Positions 22,958-33,979 of a stretch of 64,000 nt of DNA are shown here, piece by piece; within the stretch, counting starts at the first letter, position 1; each line of letters begins with the position of its first letter. A program made the translations under genes and the position numbers. Source of the DNA: Notospermus geniculatus (Eukaryota > Nemertea > Pilidiophora > Heteronemertea > Lineidae); contig NMRB01000006.1 of NCBI GenBank assembly GCA_002633025.1, forward strand, positions 203,642 through 267,641. The letters are read 5' to 3'. The notes below the pieces were generated by a model. That model saw only the letters and a list, made by a program, of their open reading frames with translations. It was not told the DNA's origin and did no database searches.

Positions 22958-24510
22958 ACGTTACATTTGTGCAAGAACTAACTTGACGCCAGTACACTAA
23001 TTGTTGTGATGTCTACTGATTTGAGATTCTCTTGAAATTGACTACATGATATCGCCGACAAGGACAAACGTGTAGTTTCACAAGAAATCCACACAATATC
23101 ATTGTCTGCGGAAAAAAGTACTCTACAATTCAGTAGTACAACTGGCGAAATATGAAATGGTACGGATGGTGCTTAAATTGACTTTAAATTAGACGAAATA
23201 TTGTCTCATGTGAACTTTCATATGAATTCTCGCGTGTACATAGATATGATGATGGGAACATCGTTTTTGCTCCCACGATGCATTCAAATCATTTCAAAAA
23301 CATTTAAACTGCACGTCGATGTTTTCATGATGAATATAATAGATGTGAGATCCATACAGCGGCGAAACCAAAGATTTTAAATGTCTTCCAAATATAGCTT
23401 CGGACTTGGCGGACAATTGGGTGAAGGAACTTTTTTATGTATATACATGTATATATATTTAATACGTCACGTCATGCGTTTCACACATGTGGAACAACAA
23501 GCATTAAACAAAGACTAGGAGAATCATTCATATATCATGACAGAGAGGATCTCAACCCTTTCGCCACGGTCGGGAATCACTGCAATACATGTATTCATTC
23601 AAGGACTTCACGGAGATGCACATGCTCATTCTTCAACACGGCAAACATAGACTGTATCCCTATTACCGTACTCTTTTCTCATTTACGCTGGATTGTGGCT
23701 CCAAGATAAAGCTTATTCCTGGATTGTGGATCCAAGATGAAGCTTATTCCTGGATTGTGGCTCCAAGATGAAGCTTATTCCTGGATTGTGGCTCCAAGAT
23801 GAAGCTTATTCCTGGATTGTGGATCCAAGGCTCCGCGGTTTGCTGTACTTAACATTTCATTCGCTGCAGTTAACACAACAACCTGAACTTTTGTATCGAA
23901 GGGAATTCGGACAAGAAGGAAACGTGTGAAAACCACAGGAGGGAATTCTGTACTAAATTTGGTGTCGGACACTTGGAAACGAATGCTGTCTCCATGGACT
24001 GCTTCCGTGCAAGAATTCGTAAGAAAACGCGGAGCAGACTTACATGTAGAATCCTTTGCAGAAACTTAAGATCCTTCTTCACAAGGTGCACTTTTGGTAA
24101 GAAGAACGAGCGGAGCACACCTTTTTGAATATGGTAAGGATGAGGGAATCCAGTCAGAGTGGGCAATTAACTTAATTATTTAATGTAATATAGGTCTATT
24201 AATTTATTCTTATTCGTAACTTCTGCTTGTTCAAACAACCTGCATTTTTTCCTTCACTTGGCTTTACTTCAGTCGGTTGATATCGAGAGCACATCATATT
24301 TATTTATTTATTTATTTATTAGACCAACACATATCAGAGAAAATTACAATATAAATGTCAATGGCCAGGACACAAACAAGACCGTCAGTGGTCGCTGGCG
24401 TTTGTGCCCACAAAAATAATAGTACCTTGGAGGTTTTTATAGTACATTTTTATGAGCTCTTAATTAGGTCAGAAGGGAAAGAGAATTATACCTACAAAAG
24501 ATGTGTGAAA
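22958..24510. other. Intergenic DNA downstream of the bHLH gene
   Basis: Includes the 3' flank of the bHLH gene, a 31-bp tandem array (23690-23830) and an ATTT microsatellite (about 24297-24322). Short frames over the array are by-products of the repeat. No gene seen. Confidence 0.4.
23690..23830. repeat. Tandem array, 31-bp unit, 4.5 copies
   Basis: Units begin at 23690, 23721, 23752, 23783 and 23814 (partial). Each reads GGATTGTGG(C/A)TCCAAGAT followed by (G/A)AAGCTTATTCCT. The copies are nearly identical, so the array is young. Confidence 0.95.
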
Positions 24511-24870
24511 ATACTGTACCCGCGCCCCAATACCGTCCTGGGCGGGAAATCAGAGTAGGCGGCCGATTGTCATGTGGGCCGAGCTTTGTACGGCCGGTAT
24601 TGTATAGAAATTGCCGTCAAGCGAATAGGCCCTATTGGTATGCAACAGCAATTTTAGCATGTCAAAACTTCGCGGCGCTCTGGCGATTCACGGACTACAT
24701 CAAGTCATGGTCTGATCATTTTACAATGAGGCCTGTTGCATACCAATAGGGCCTATTCGCTTGACGGCAATTTCTATACAATACCGACCGTACAAAGCTC
24801 GGCCCACATGACAATCGGCCGCCTACTCTGATTTCCCGCCCAGGACGGTATTGGGGCGCGGGTACAGTAT
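24511..24870. mobile_element. 360-bp fold-back element with 138-bp arms
   Basis: The left arm (24511-24648) is repeated almost exactly in reverse complement at 24733-24870, with about 85 bp between them. The ends are ATACTGTACCCGCG and CGCGGGTACAGTAT. The arms are GC-rich compared with the AT-rich surroundings. Only a base or so differs between arms (GGCCGG against GACCGT), so it is recent or maintained by conversion. No clear target duplication and no open frame of note. Confidence 0.85.
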
Positions 24871-26279
24871 CTTTTTTGGTCAGATGCAGAATACTCACAA
24901 AGTTAGCAAAAAGTTACGTGTACTTTTAAGTAAACTAGTCTCAAAATAGCCAGATATCCAAAATTCAATTCAATTTTAAATCGTTTTTAACAAAAGGCTT
25001 TCATGGTTATCTTCATCGGCAACAAGTTGCGATTCCTCCGGTCGGATTCACCAGCCGAAAAAACAACAGTTGTAACAATGAAATCATACTTTTTAAATTG
25101 CGAAGCTTCCGAAATATTCCGACTTTTTTCTAGAAAAATATTAACCCGTTTGATAAAACTGTTTATTTTAGTTTTGAATTGTTCGATTTCGTGGAATCAC
25201 AGTTAAAAATTGATATGAATTCACAAACGCGTGTCTCCTTCAACGCCCTCCTTCAGCCTTAATTAAACACCCCGTCATGAGCAATTCGACTTGTATCACA
25301 ACTTGTGTGATTTTTACCCCGCCCAGGCCAATTCTAAATAGAAGATATAAAATTTGGTTAAATTCACCGTGACTGCGTGGGGAGAGGAGAAAAACACACA
25401 AAAAAATCGTTGTCTGATTAGCTATTTTAAAATTGGCGATTTTTGATGATACCGCGTTCAGCGGTATTGAAAACCACTCGAAAAATGAATAGACACTCCG
25501 GTACAATGTCAATTTTTACCGGTCGTTTGCACGTGTTTTCACCTCGGGGGCGTCTGCATAGAAAAATGAATTGTTCCCAACAATTAAACACTTGTTGACC
25601 ATTGTTGCAGCGTTTTGTCGTGAAGTGAATGTTATTGAAACGGTCATAACTGAAGTCACCTGCTTTTTGCTCATATTTTGACGAAACAGGGATCCCTGAT
25701 ATTTTTTTGTTTGTTTGTTTTTCGCCTTTTTTGAGACTGTTACTAGAAGTACATAAGTCAACTTTTTTATGCCGACCATCTGGAGTTTATCACGATTTAC
25801 AACCACCAATTTTTTCAGTTTTATCCGTCAGGTTAACATACAAAAAAAACGTTCAGTACTGAAATACCAGCCAAAAAAAACATGCAAATATTTTTGGCAG
25901 AAATTCCTCATAGAAACCGTAGGTGTGACATTTTTACGCGCCGACATAATTCCATGACAATACAAATATTAAGAGCCTGATCATCACCAGCGGTTGGTGA
26001 TAGTCATTGAACCCCTCATCTTCGATGCACCCCTGCTGGGGGAGGTTACCATTCCGTGACGAGGCCGTTGAATGACTGTAAATCGTAACGCATTTTGGAG
26101 ACTCGTTGTGAAGATTTCCATGCAGTTTGTCGCTGCATTAACAAAATGCATCTTGCGAGTTTGCTCGAGATATCTGGACTAATCTCCGAAATGACCCGGT
26201 TAGGCCTACGAGAACGCTTAGCGAGGATTCACCTATCAGAATAGGCTTTAACAAAGGAAGAAATCCGAGCTAAACATTA
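24871..26279. other. Intergenic, AT-rich, no gene recognised
   Basis: Long A and T runs and short frames without domains. Nothing distinctive was found except the GGTTGGTGATAGTCATTGAA / TTGAATGACTG surroundings near 25990-26080, which form a weak imperfect fold-back. Confidence 0.3.
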
Positions 26280-26420
26280 GGGAGGTTTAGAAATCAAACG
26301 ATAAACGTAAACTTTACGACAACGTTATTTTTCATACTACACATTAACCAGATTATATATTGCATTTTCGGTACAAAAAATAACGTTGTTAACGTTTATC
26401 GTTTTATTTCTAAACCTCCC
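26280..26420. mobile_element. MITE, GGGAGGTTT family, copy 2
   Basis: 141 bp, ends GGGAGGTTTAGAAATCAAAC and its reverse complement, flanked by TA on both sides. The interior matches copy 1 with small deletions. Confidence 0.85.
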
Positions 26421-26798
26421 TATTGTCGAAGGTCAACCGGGGCGTTGCGATAACTCACCCACACTCCATTTTTAAGTACTACATCTGTGCATGTGACCAT
26501 TACAAGGGGTTAGCTGATTAATCGCTCATTTTTCGTCAGTTCGTTAACCTCGTGATAGCTTTTTTTGGTTGCATACTGCGTACACAATAACCAAGAAATT
26601 TGAAACGTCGATCCCGGGGTGAGACAGAGGATGTAGTTTTATTGTTGACTCTTCTTAACGCGGAAAATTCCGCCCTAATCCGATCTGAGATTGCGACATG
26701 ATAAAACTGTCAACGCCAGCCTCCGAATCAGAATATTCTCGGCGTTTGTTTAATCGTCTGGAAGACGTCATGTAAATCCGGGCCATTAGCGGCCAGGT

Positions 26799-26817
26799 CA
26801 CGTGCCAAGATGGCGGC
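26799..26817 (+). promoter_or_regulatory. Promoter-like E-box plus YY1-type start element
   Basis: CACGTG (26799-26804) is followed by CCAAGATGGCGGC (26805-26817), the YY1 element that commonly spans the initiation codon of housekeeping genes; the ELP2 start in this window has the same form. The ATG at 26810 opens a 74-codon frame beginning MAAARDTMTDDID, possibly a first exon with a weak donor near 26930. No downstream exons were recognised, so the gene itself is unproven. Confidence 0.35.
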
Positions 26818-27160
26818 CGCGAGAGACACCATGACAGACGACATTGATAATTGTGTTTATATTCGGTTTATTATGCCTAAGAATCAACCTCTTGGATTAT
26901 CTCTGAACATCAACACGTGTGACATGTCCAGGTTGCTGACATATCATTCTGTATTCATGTTTTCTACAAACCTCGCATTAATTGGCGTCATCCCAGATAG
27001 ATTAATTGTTCTTTCATTTACATTGCCCTGGTGAAGTTGTGCCACTCTTGACCTCATTCCTGCGCCACAATAAAAAGGAACATTTAAGCGAGAAAATGAA
27101 GGCAATCTCCCCTTACGAACTACAGTATATTTAAAACGTCCCTCTAAAAACCTGGGCGGG

Positions 27161-27275
27161 CCGTCACGAAACTCCGATAGCACTAACAGTGCCTAACAGA
27201 GAGGTATGCAATGGCTTTTACCATTACAGAATTTCTCTGTTAGGCCCTGTTAGTGCTATCGTAGTTTCGTGGCGG
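27161..27275. mobile_element. 115-bp MITE with 42-bp arms
   Basis: The left arm CCGTCACGAAACTCCGATAG (continuing to 27202) is mirrored at 27234-27275 with two or three mismatches. The central loop is 31 bp. No transposase and no clear target duplication. Confidence 0.75.
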
Positions 27276-28672
27276 TCTGTAAAGTTAAAGTGAAATATTT
27301 TGATCGCATTTTTCTATTGTTGTACAGTTTCTCATCGGGGGAGTTTATCCTATCATACTTTTTGTAGCTTACCAAAGTCTTCAAATATCTTGCTGTGTGA
27401 ATATTACACGTGTGCTGGGCTGATGAAGTTTTTGAGTGGAAATCTAGGCCAATCATGTACATGCAGCAGAATGTTCATCTTTTGGCTTGGTTCCATTTAA
27501 TCATGTTGCTTTGTACATATTATTATATTATTATGCATTTGTTTGTGGTGTGACAGAAAGAGAGCATTTATGACTACAAATTTTATATTCGCACATGGCA
27601 TTTAAAACTGGGTATCGAACTAGAATAAGCATAATACAATGTAATTATTTATTTAACATAATAATAATTTATTTATTTATTTATTTATTTATTTCCTTGC
27701 ATTCATCAACGCGTTTAGCATGAGATACCGGTACCATGACGTTTTCGAAATTTGTAAATTGCCTGGTTTCAGATCTCTGTGTAATATTTTTCCTGCTTTA
27801 ATTTCCGAAAGGGTATAGAAACGTGTAAATTTAGGTATTTATTTCTCCACAGTTGTGGTGCTTATTAGAAATTACTTCTCTATTTTGTTAGCTTCTACAT
27901 TGTAGTAGTTGAAACTGAGCGTCAATACACACTTCACAAACTTTCCTGGCGGCCAGAATTTATTGCCGCGTGATGTATGGTCAGTATACTTGGGCGTCAC
28001 ACCAACATTGTTGGGATCTACAATGAGAATATTCAGCTGAGTACGAGACCTCCAATCTTGCCAGGCAGTTTGCAACCTTACCTCAATGTTGTACTTGTTT
28101 GTGAAGTTTTATTTTATGACATTACTGTTACCATGTATGCGTTCTTGCCCGACAGTGACATAGTTCTGGATGGTATACTGTCGATCAAAAAGTTGTTCCT
28201 CATAATTTTGCATTATTTCGTGACAGATGTGAATCATTGATGATACATGTGCATGTATGCAGCAAAACATGACGGGCATTCCAAAAGGGTTGGCATTTAC
28301 TTCTGATAAACACTACACTCTGAGTAGGTGTATGTTTAAGTATGAGATATTTATATGCATTTGTGAAAGGAATTTTACTGTGCGTTTCTTGCTTAACTGA
28401 TTCAAATTACATGTACTACAATACTTATATACATTGTATGCACGTGTATTTTGGTTCAAATACATGTACAACAGAAGGAATGTACCAACTGATGATTTAT
28501 ACAAATATTGCATTTATAGCCGAGTCATTATTTATGAATCATGGAATTTAAAATAAAACATTCAATCGATTGACAATTACGTCTTTTCTTCTTTCTTTGG
28601 CCCCTCGTCTTCCAGAGACGAAGCATGATCAGTGACACACCTTGACGAGTCCTTCTACCAGACAAATGGCGG
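27276..28672. other. Intergenic with TTTA microsatellite
   Basis: A (TTTA)n tract lies at about 27668-27694. The rest is AT-rich DNA with many TACATGT words. No gene recognised. Confidence 0.35.
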
Positions 28673-28799
28673 AGCCATTAGGCTCATCCTGAGAATATCA
28701 GGCGTTCTTAGTGCTCGCTACCTTCGTCGCCGCACACAAACTGCGGTGACAAAGGTAGCTAGCAGTAAGAACGCCTGATATTCTCAGGATGATTAGGCT
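28673..28799. mobile_element. ~127-bp MITE with ~50-bp arms
   Basis: CATCCTGAGAATATCAGGCG on the left is mirrored by CGCCTGATATTCTCAGGATG on the right; the pairing extends through CTACCTT and AAGGTAG to a short GC-rich loop. The boundaries are approximate. Confidence 0.75.
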
Positions 28800-28974
28800 A
28801 TTATAGTAGAGCGTACATTTTCACTGCCGGGTCGCAGTTTCATTTAAAGTAAAAGACACTGCAAATGCAGAAATCGTCAGGAAACCTGCCACGTAGGTTT
28901 TCCCTGGAGCTGGAAAGGTACAGTGCGAGAGCTTTCCAATGAATATGGACATGATTGTGACCAACTTCGGGTGC

Positions 28975-29244
28975 CACAGAAAAAAAAAATCAACTCGAGT
29001 CGAGACTCAGAGTCTCACTTTAGGGACAAAATGGTTCGAAACACTTTTTGACTCAAAATGAAGCAGAAAATATTTCGGCGCGAGACAATAACAACTCAGC
29101 CCGAAATATTTTCCCTCGGAACGAGGTGTCATTGTCTCGGGCCGAAATATTTTCTGTTTCATTTTGAGTCAAAAAGTGTTTCGAACCATTTTGTCCCTAA
29201 AGTGAGACTCTGAGTCTCCACTCGAGTTGATTTTTTTTTCTGTG
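28975..29244. mobile_element. 270-bp fold-back element with ~105-bp arms
   Basis: Ends CACAGAAAAAAAAAATCAAC and GTTGATTTTTTTTTCTGTG. The arms match almost perfectly through GAGACTCAGAGTCTCAC, TTTAGGGACAAAATGGTTCG and GACTCAAAATGAA. Nested smaller palindromes (GACTCAGAGTC) occur in each arm. No coding capacity. Confidence 0.85.
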
Positions 29245-30110
29245 CAATTAAGCATGTTTATTTTGGATGAAATTGGCTTAGGGAGTGAAACGGTTAAGGC
29301 TCGTGACAGATTTTCTTCACTGAAGCATAAGTAATTTCGAAAAGAACGATTCAGCGTTCCCACATTTTCTGAAACGTTCTTGTTTGTATGACGTCACTAA
29401 AGAATCCCCCTTCATATCAACTGGAGTAAATAACGTTCGGCCTTCATTGATTTCCCAACTAAATACGCCTGGCAACCACCCATTTTGGCGAACTAGGTGA
29501 CACAGGCGGGCACACACCGAACATCTCTCCACCGATGATCAGCCGACGTGTCAACTGCTTCCCGCATTTCTTCGCAGAAGCCGAGATGACACACTCCAAC
29601 GAACAAATAATTTTCTCAAAATATGAATCAAGTTTACTTCAATATTATCAGTAACTACAATAGAAAGAAAATTTATTCGGCATCAAATTACGTGATGCTT
29701 GGTGTGCTTCTTAGTCGATCGTCATGAGGTAATAATTGATACCCGCAGTTTTTAAAATGAAATCAGGAGATCATCTGTCTGTCAGGTGATTGACTCTGTT
29801 CATCAAGTCCACGGACTCCCGTAGGTGAAAGAATTCACAAAATCAGCCGCAAATTTCATCTCGCGTTTATTCCCAGTCTATTTATTTGCATTGATTGCGG
29901 TTTAAAATTTCCTCATGGCGGGGTACCAGCATAATCATGCTTCACTTTACCCAAGTTAAAAAGGACGCGCGCCGCCCATGCGCCGTCAAAGTTTAAACCG
30001 GGATTCAACCAAAACAGACAATTGTCAATGAAAGACTACAGCGGGGGAGATAAAATAGAAGCGGAACAAAAAACAAATCTTCCACGCTCGCAGACGGTGT
30101 TGTTGTGCGT
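29245..30110. other. Intergenic, no gene recognised
   Basis: Ordinary AT-rich DNA leading to the GC-richer promoter-like segment at 30.1 kb. The overlapping 174-codon frame at 30022-30546 crosses that segment but shows no domain. Confidence 0.3.
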
Positions 30111-30182
30111 CACGTGTGGCGCCGCCCGTGCCTCAGTTTGGTATTGTGCGCACGCGCTCCGCAGACAAGATGGCCGCTGCAG
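30111..30182 (+). promoter_or_regulatory. Promoter-like segment: E-box, NRF1-like and YY1-like sites
   Basis: CACGTG at 30111-30116, GTGCGCACGCGC at about 30146-30157 (NRF1-like) and CAAGATGGCCGC near 30166-30177, all in a locally CpG-rich patch. An ATG at 30170 is followed after 13 bases by CAG/GT, which could be a tiny first coding exon. The combination is typical of broadly expressed genes, but no further exons were recognised. Confidence 0.35.
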
Positions 30183-30690
30183 GTTAAAAACCATTGACAT
30201 TGACATTACAACAAGTTACTGCCCACTTACAGGTCAAAATGGAATTCTGTGTGACATTTCCTGGACATTTGATTGTCCGGTGGTGAATGTTTACGAGCGT
30301 ATATTGTACACGGGCTGTCTATCTTCGCATCAAGTTCGTGACAAATTTGTTTGGGACATGTATATTATACTCCGCTGGTGTAGGACTAACAGTCTAACAT
30401 TGAACTTGCTAACCCCCGCCTTTGGAAGAAACCAACTTCACCTTGCATGGCACGTGTGTGTGCGGCGACTCAGTGCTCTCTCATCCGGGTTGACCTGTGG
30501 ATGCCGGTTACCACATGATCCTTCTCGGCAAAATATTCGAATTTAGACAAAAAACGAGCGAACCGTGGGGCATTTTAGATCGATTACACAAATTAAACGC
30601 TGACGTTATTTTCGTCAGAAGCTACAGAAACACTGAGTGGACCATTTTAAACGTCGCGTTAATAATGCATGCGTTCAATCTGAAACACTA

Positions 30691-30839
30691 GGGAGGTTTC
30701 GAAATCAAACGATAAACGTAAACGTTAAAAACAACTTTATTTTTGTACCGAAAATGCAATGCAAAATCTGGTTAATGTGTAGTATGAAAAATAACGTTGT
30801 CGTAAAAGTTTGGTTTATCGTTTGATTTCGAAACCTCCC
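30691..30839. mobile_element. MITE, GGGAGGTTT family, copy 3
   Basis: 149 bp, ends GGGAGGTTTCGAAATCAAAC and its reverse complement. The TA is intact on the left, but the right flank reads CATTA, so the duplication has decayed by one base. The interior is inverted relative to copy 1 (central sequence read on the other strand). Confidence 0.85.
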
Positions 30840-31559
30840 CATTAATTAGTAGCCTACGTAAAGACAGTGATCGGACAACTTTCTATGAGACGAAATTGAC
30901 AGGCGTCGAAACGATCCCGAAACTAAATGCTTTACAAATTACATGTACACAATAAAAATTAGCATCGCCGACAGCCCATAACCGCAAAACCTTCCTCCAC
31001 GGCAACATAAAAATTGCCGTTTGATTTCAGAGATAGTATCTGAAGAGAAAAGGAAGATGCGGGCATGATAAAAGCATTTAATGCATTTTAAAATGATGGT
31101 CAATGCGGTAAAGTCGGAGTGTGGTTCATCATTCAATAACCGAGTCATGACGTCCCGCGCCAATCACAGTTTTTCAATGCACGCTATTTTGGTTGGCAAC
31201 CGAAAAATTTTCTGGAAAGAAAATACGACGGTATTTTCTAAATTTTGTACACCGTCATAAGGTCACATGACCCATATATTTTGTGGCACGCGCGAGTTAT
31301 GCTAAACAGAGGGATATTTTGGATCACAATTACCTCAAAGTGCCCGCAGATTCGCAATGAAGGGGAACGATTTTCGCCTGTCTGGCAGTTACAGTACCGG
31401 TACTTGAAATGAGTCAGTCATATTCGAGGGCGTATCCCAGAGAAGCTAGCAGAAATGAAATACTCAACCAAGGTTGATTATTTAGTGAAAAGAAACTTTT
31501 AGAGCAGTAATGGGTTGAGACGATTCCTGGGCGAAGTGGCCAGAAAGAGTTAAAGTTAA

Positions 31560-31798
31560 ACTTACAGTTTGGGTTGATAGTCTGATATCAACAACGGCAG
31601 AGGTGTCATCCGACTTTACACTTCAACCCCAGTCTATCCTGAAACCTTTCAGTCGAAGTCAGATGAGCTGCTTATTCAGCGCTACAGTCCGAGCAGTGAG
31701 GCAAAGAGACTTGGCCAAAGTCTCACGCCCAGTGGGATTGGAACCGGGATCCTCTGACCGCTAGTCGGAGGCCCGAACCACTACACCACCGTGGCTCC
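31560..31798 (-). mobile_element. tRNA-derived SINE
   Basis: On the minus strand a tRNA-like head starts at 31798 with GGAGCCACGGTGGTGTAGTG (A-box region) and about 45 bases later CCGGTTCCAATCCC (B box). A body containing GTGAGACTTTGGCCAAGTCT follows. A second, truncated member lies on the plus strand at 55251. The 3' boundary near 31560 (GTTAAAGTTAAA) is approximate. Confidence 0.75.
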
Positions 31799-31904
31799 TA
31801 GAGTCAGTTGCATGCCGGTTGGTCAGAAGGCCAATGACGCTCGCGGGGTCAAAGGTGAAAAAACTAATGCATCGACTATCAGTATCGGGTTCGAAGTACC
31901 AAGC

Positions 31905-32236
31905 CAGGGTTTCCGCCAGGATTGTCAAGGAGGGGGGGGGGAGAAAAAAAAATTCAAAAAAAATTGGAAAAAAAATTTTTCTTTCAAAACTTTGGGGGGG
32001 GGGTTAAAAATGGCCTCCATAGTCATTTTTTACACTCCAAAATGCAATTCCTTCTGCATGAAAATTGCATTTGAAATGTGACAAATTAAAGAAAAACACT
32101 ACTGAAGTGAAAATACTTAGTAGTGATATTTGAAAAAGGTTAGTCTGCAAACTTGAGGGGGGGATATCCCCTCCTTGAAATTTTTGAGGAGGGGATTCAT
32201 CCCCCCATCCCCCCCCCCCCTCTGGCGGAAACACTG
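31905..32236. mobile_element. ~332-bp non-autonomous DNA transposon with CAGTGTTTCCGCC ends
   Basis: Starts CAGGGTTTCCGCCAGG and ends CTGGCGGAAACACTG, a terminal inverted repeat of about 14 bp. The direct repeat CAAGC immediately flanks both ends (31900-31904 and 32237-32241). Inside are G-runs on the left and C-runs on the right (GGGGGGGGGG near 31932 and 31994; CCCCCCCCCC near 32210). The ends resemble hAT MITEs, but a 5-bp duplication would be unusual for hAT. Confidence 0.65.
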
Positions 32237-32696
32237 CAAGCGAGTCAGAAGAGGACTTACAAAGCGTGTAAGGCGGTCGGATGCGTTTTCTGAAGCATCT
32301 GAAAGGAACGGCAGTTAGCCCTAATGTAGGCCTACATCATCAATTTTTTCAAAAAAAACAGTGCCACAGGTACATGTATGTAACAATATTCGACTTGCCT
32401 CCAGACGTCAAATCCGAAATGAATGGCCATAAACAAAAATCAAATTGACAAAAAATTGTCACAGGTGTGTAACAAATTTTCGGATTGCTTTTATTTGTCA
32501 AATGATTAACAAAAACTAATATGGTTATTAGCAAACGACATATGTCACCAATTAACTAATTATTAAGTAAATCCCACAAAAATCTGTTTCAATCTCTTTG
32601 ACACAACTTAATGTGCCGTCGAACTGGCATGCACGGCTCAATGGATTTCTGAAGTCGCCATAATTGTTACATCTCCTGTTGTTACATCTAGTGCAC

Positions 32697-33443
32697 TTAT
32701 TCAGCGTCTGCGCGGTCAATAAGTCTGGTGACAGCTTGGGCCATCCCGATCAGATTGCATAGATAATAATTTTTTTCTCTCCGCATGTTCGTCAAGCCTG
32801 TGGCTACCACGCCTAGGCCAAAAAGGTCTACAAACACGATTCCGTGAGTCGGATCATCAAGAATAGCAATGCAGCACGTGGTTAACAAATTTTTGATGCG
32901 ACGATTCTTGCGCGAAGTGGCCAGAAAATGCTGGACCTTTGCCTATCTAACATCCTCTGAAGAGTTGTTGTGCATATGTAGAGGGCAGGGGACCACGCAG
33001 GGAATTTACTTTCAGGCCTACATCTTGGCCTATATCTTACCTGCAGTACAACCTTTCGTGGAACTTGTGATGTACACTGAGTAAAGATGATTGGGCCGGG
33101 CGTTAGGAGGGCGACGGTCAAGTAGATTTATGAGAACATCTACAGTGTGGAACCTATAGGCCTAGGCCTGCTTTATAAAGTCTATCAATTTTGTAAGATG
33201 TACAAAAATAACTGCCTGCCATAGAGGATTTTATCTGCACGTAGAATGACAGTGCGTCAGCTTATTTTTGAAACATCTACTGCCGACATAATCCTGAATA
33301 TACATTTGTACATGTACTTCGCTATACTGAAGCCATCCATCGTGTAACAGCTCGAGGATAATGTCAAACATGTCACAGCTGGTTGGGTCATTAGGCACGG
33401 CAATCTGAATGCCCGTGAGAACCAGGCCTAACATAGGTTTCAT
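32697..33443 (-). other. Possible exons of an unknown minus-strand gene
   Basis: Two open segments look more protein-like than the surroundings: 33320-33443 (about 40 codons, with GIQIAVPNDPTSCDMFDI) and 32697-32906 (about 65 codons, with CIAILDDPTHGIVFVDLFG, ending in a stop). They share the pattern IAxxxDPT followed by hydrophobic residues, so they may be related to each other. A donor GAA/GTACAT exists in the first, but the acceptor of the second is not convincing. No family was recognised and both may be chance. Confidence 0.2.
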
Positions 33444-33511
33444 GGAAGTGGAAGCACGGCACCATACGGCTATAGTGCTGCATGGAGTTTAGTCAAATAT
33501 TGGCAAATAAT

Positions 33512-33655
33512 TCGCCACAAAATCACCCAAAACACGGTCAGTATCGATCAGTTCAAAGAATCCCTTCTTTCAGACCTGGTCTGACAATAAATAGAGCAAG
33601 TGGTGAAAAATCAAGTGATTCCGTGGAGCGGTTTCCTGCGAACCGCGTCACAATC
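33512..33655. repeat. Inverted distant copy of the CTLD-intron repeat
   Basis: Read on the minus strand, this matches the ~150-bp sequence in the lectin introns (ACCGCTCCACGGAATC, AGACCAGG, ACCGTGTTTTGGGTGATTTT). It creates the start of a spurious 165-codon plus-strand frame. It shows the sequence is an interspersed repeat and not part of the lectin gene. Confidence 0.75.
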
Positions 33656-33808
33656 TTGAACGAAATGGTCCATGGACCATGCTCACTGCCTGAATGTACG
33701 AAGAGAACGAATAACAAGTGTCAGTGTCAAGTCGAAATGTTCCAGGCAAACATCATGCATGTACCTGGTCAGAAATTCTTTGTGGTATTGTTCATGAGAT
33801 ACGAGCCA

Positions 33809-33890
33809 AAGTACATTTTTCAAGATGGACGGTTGGCGGCCATTTTGAATTCCAATCCAGCTGAAATTTGCTGCATTTGTATAGGGTACC
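33809..33890. repeat. Single copy of the CAAGATGG/TGGCGGCCAT module
   Basis: TTTTTCAAGATGGACGG, TGGCGGCCATTTTG and GCTGAAATTTGCTG in the same order and spacing as in the three-copy array at 42967-43335, ending with GGGTACCT as in one of those copies. Confidence 0.6.
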
Positions 33891-33979
33891 TGGATACATA
33901 TCATTGCAGGCTAAAATTGAGCCAAAGAACCTTCCTCAATATGGCAAGATGCAGTTACATATTTCATCCCTCGCAGTGA

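Noticed and set aside
23589-23771. Small coding frame with repeated Leu-Ile-Pro-Gly-Leu-Trp
   Set aside because: Produced by the 31-bp tandem repeat, whose length is not a multiple of three.
30022-30546. 174-codon plus-strand frame
   Set aside because: Crosses a promoter-like GC-rich segment with no recognisable domain; composition alone can explain it.
33482-33979. 165-codon plus-strand frame
   Set aside because: Its start is the inverted copy of the CTLD-intron repeat and its middle is the CAAGATGG module; both are repeats.
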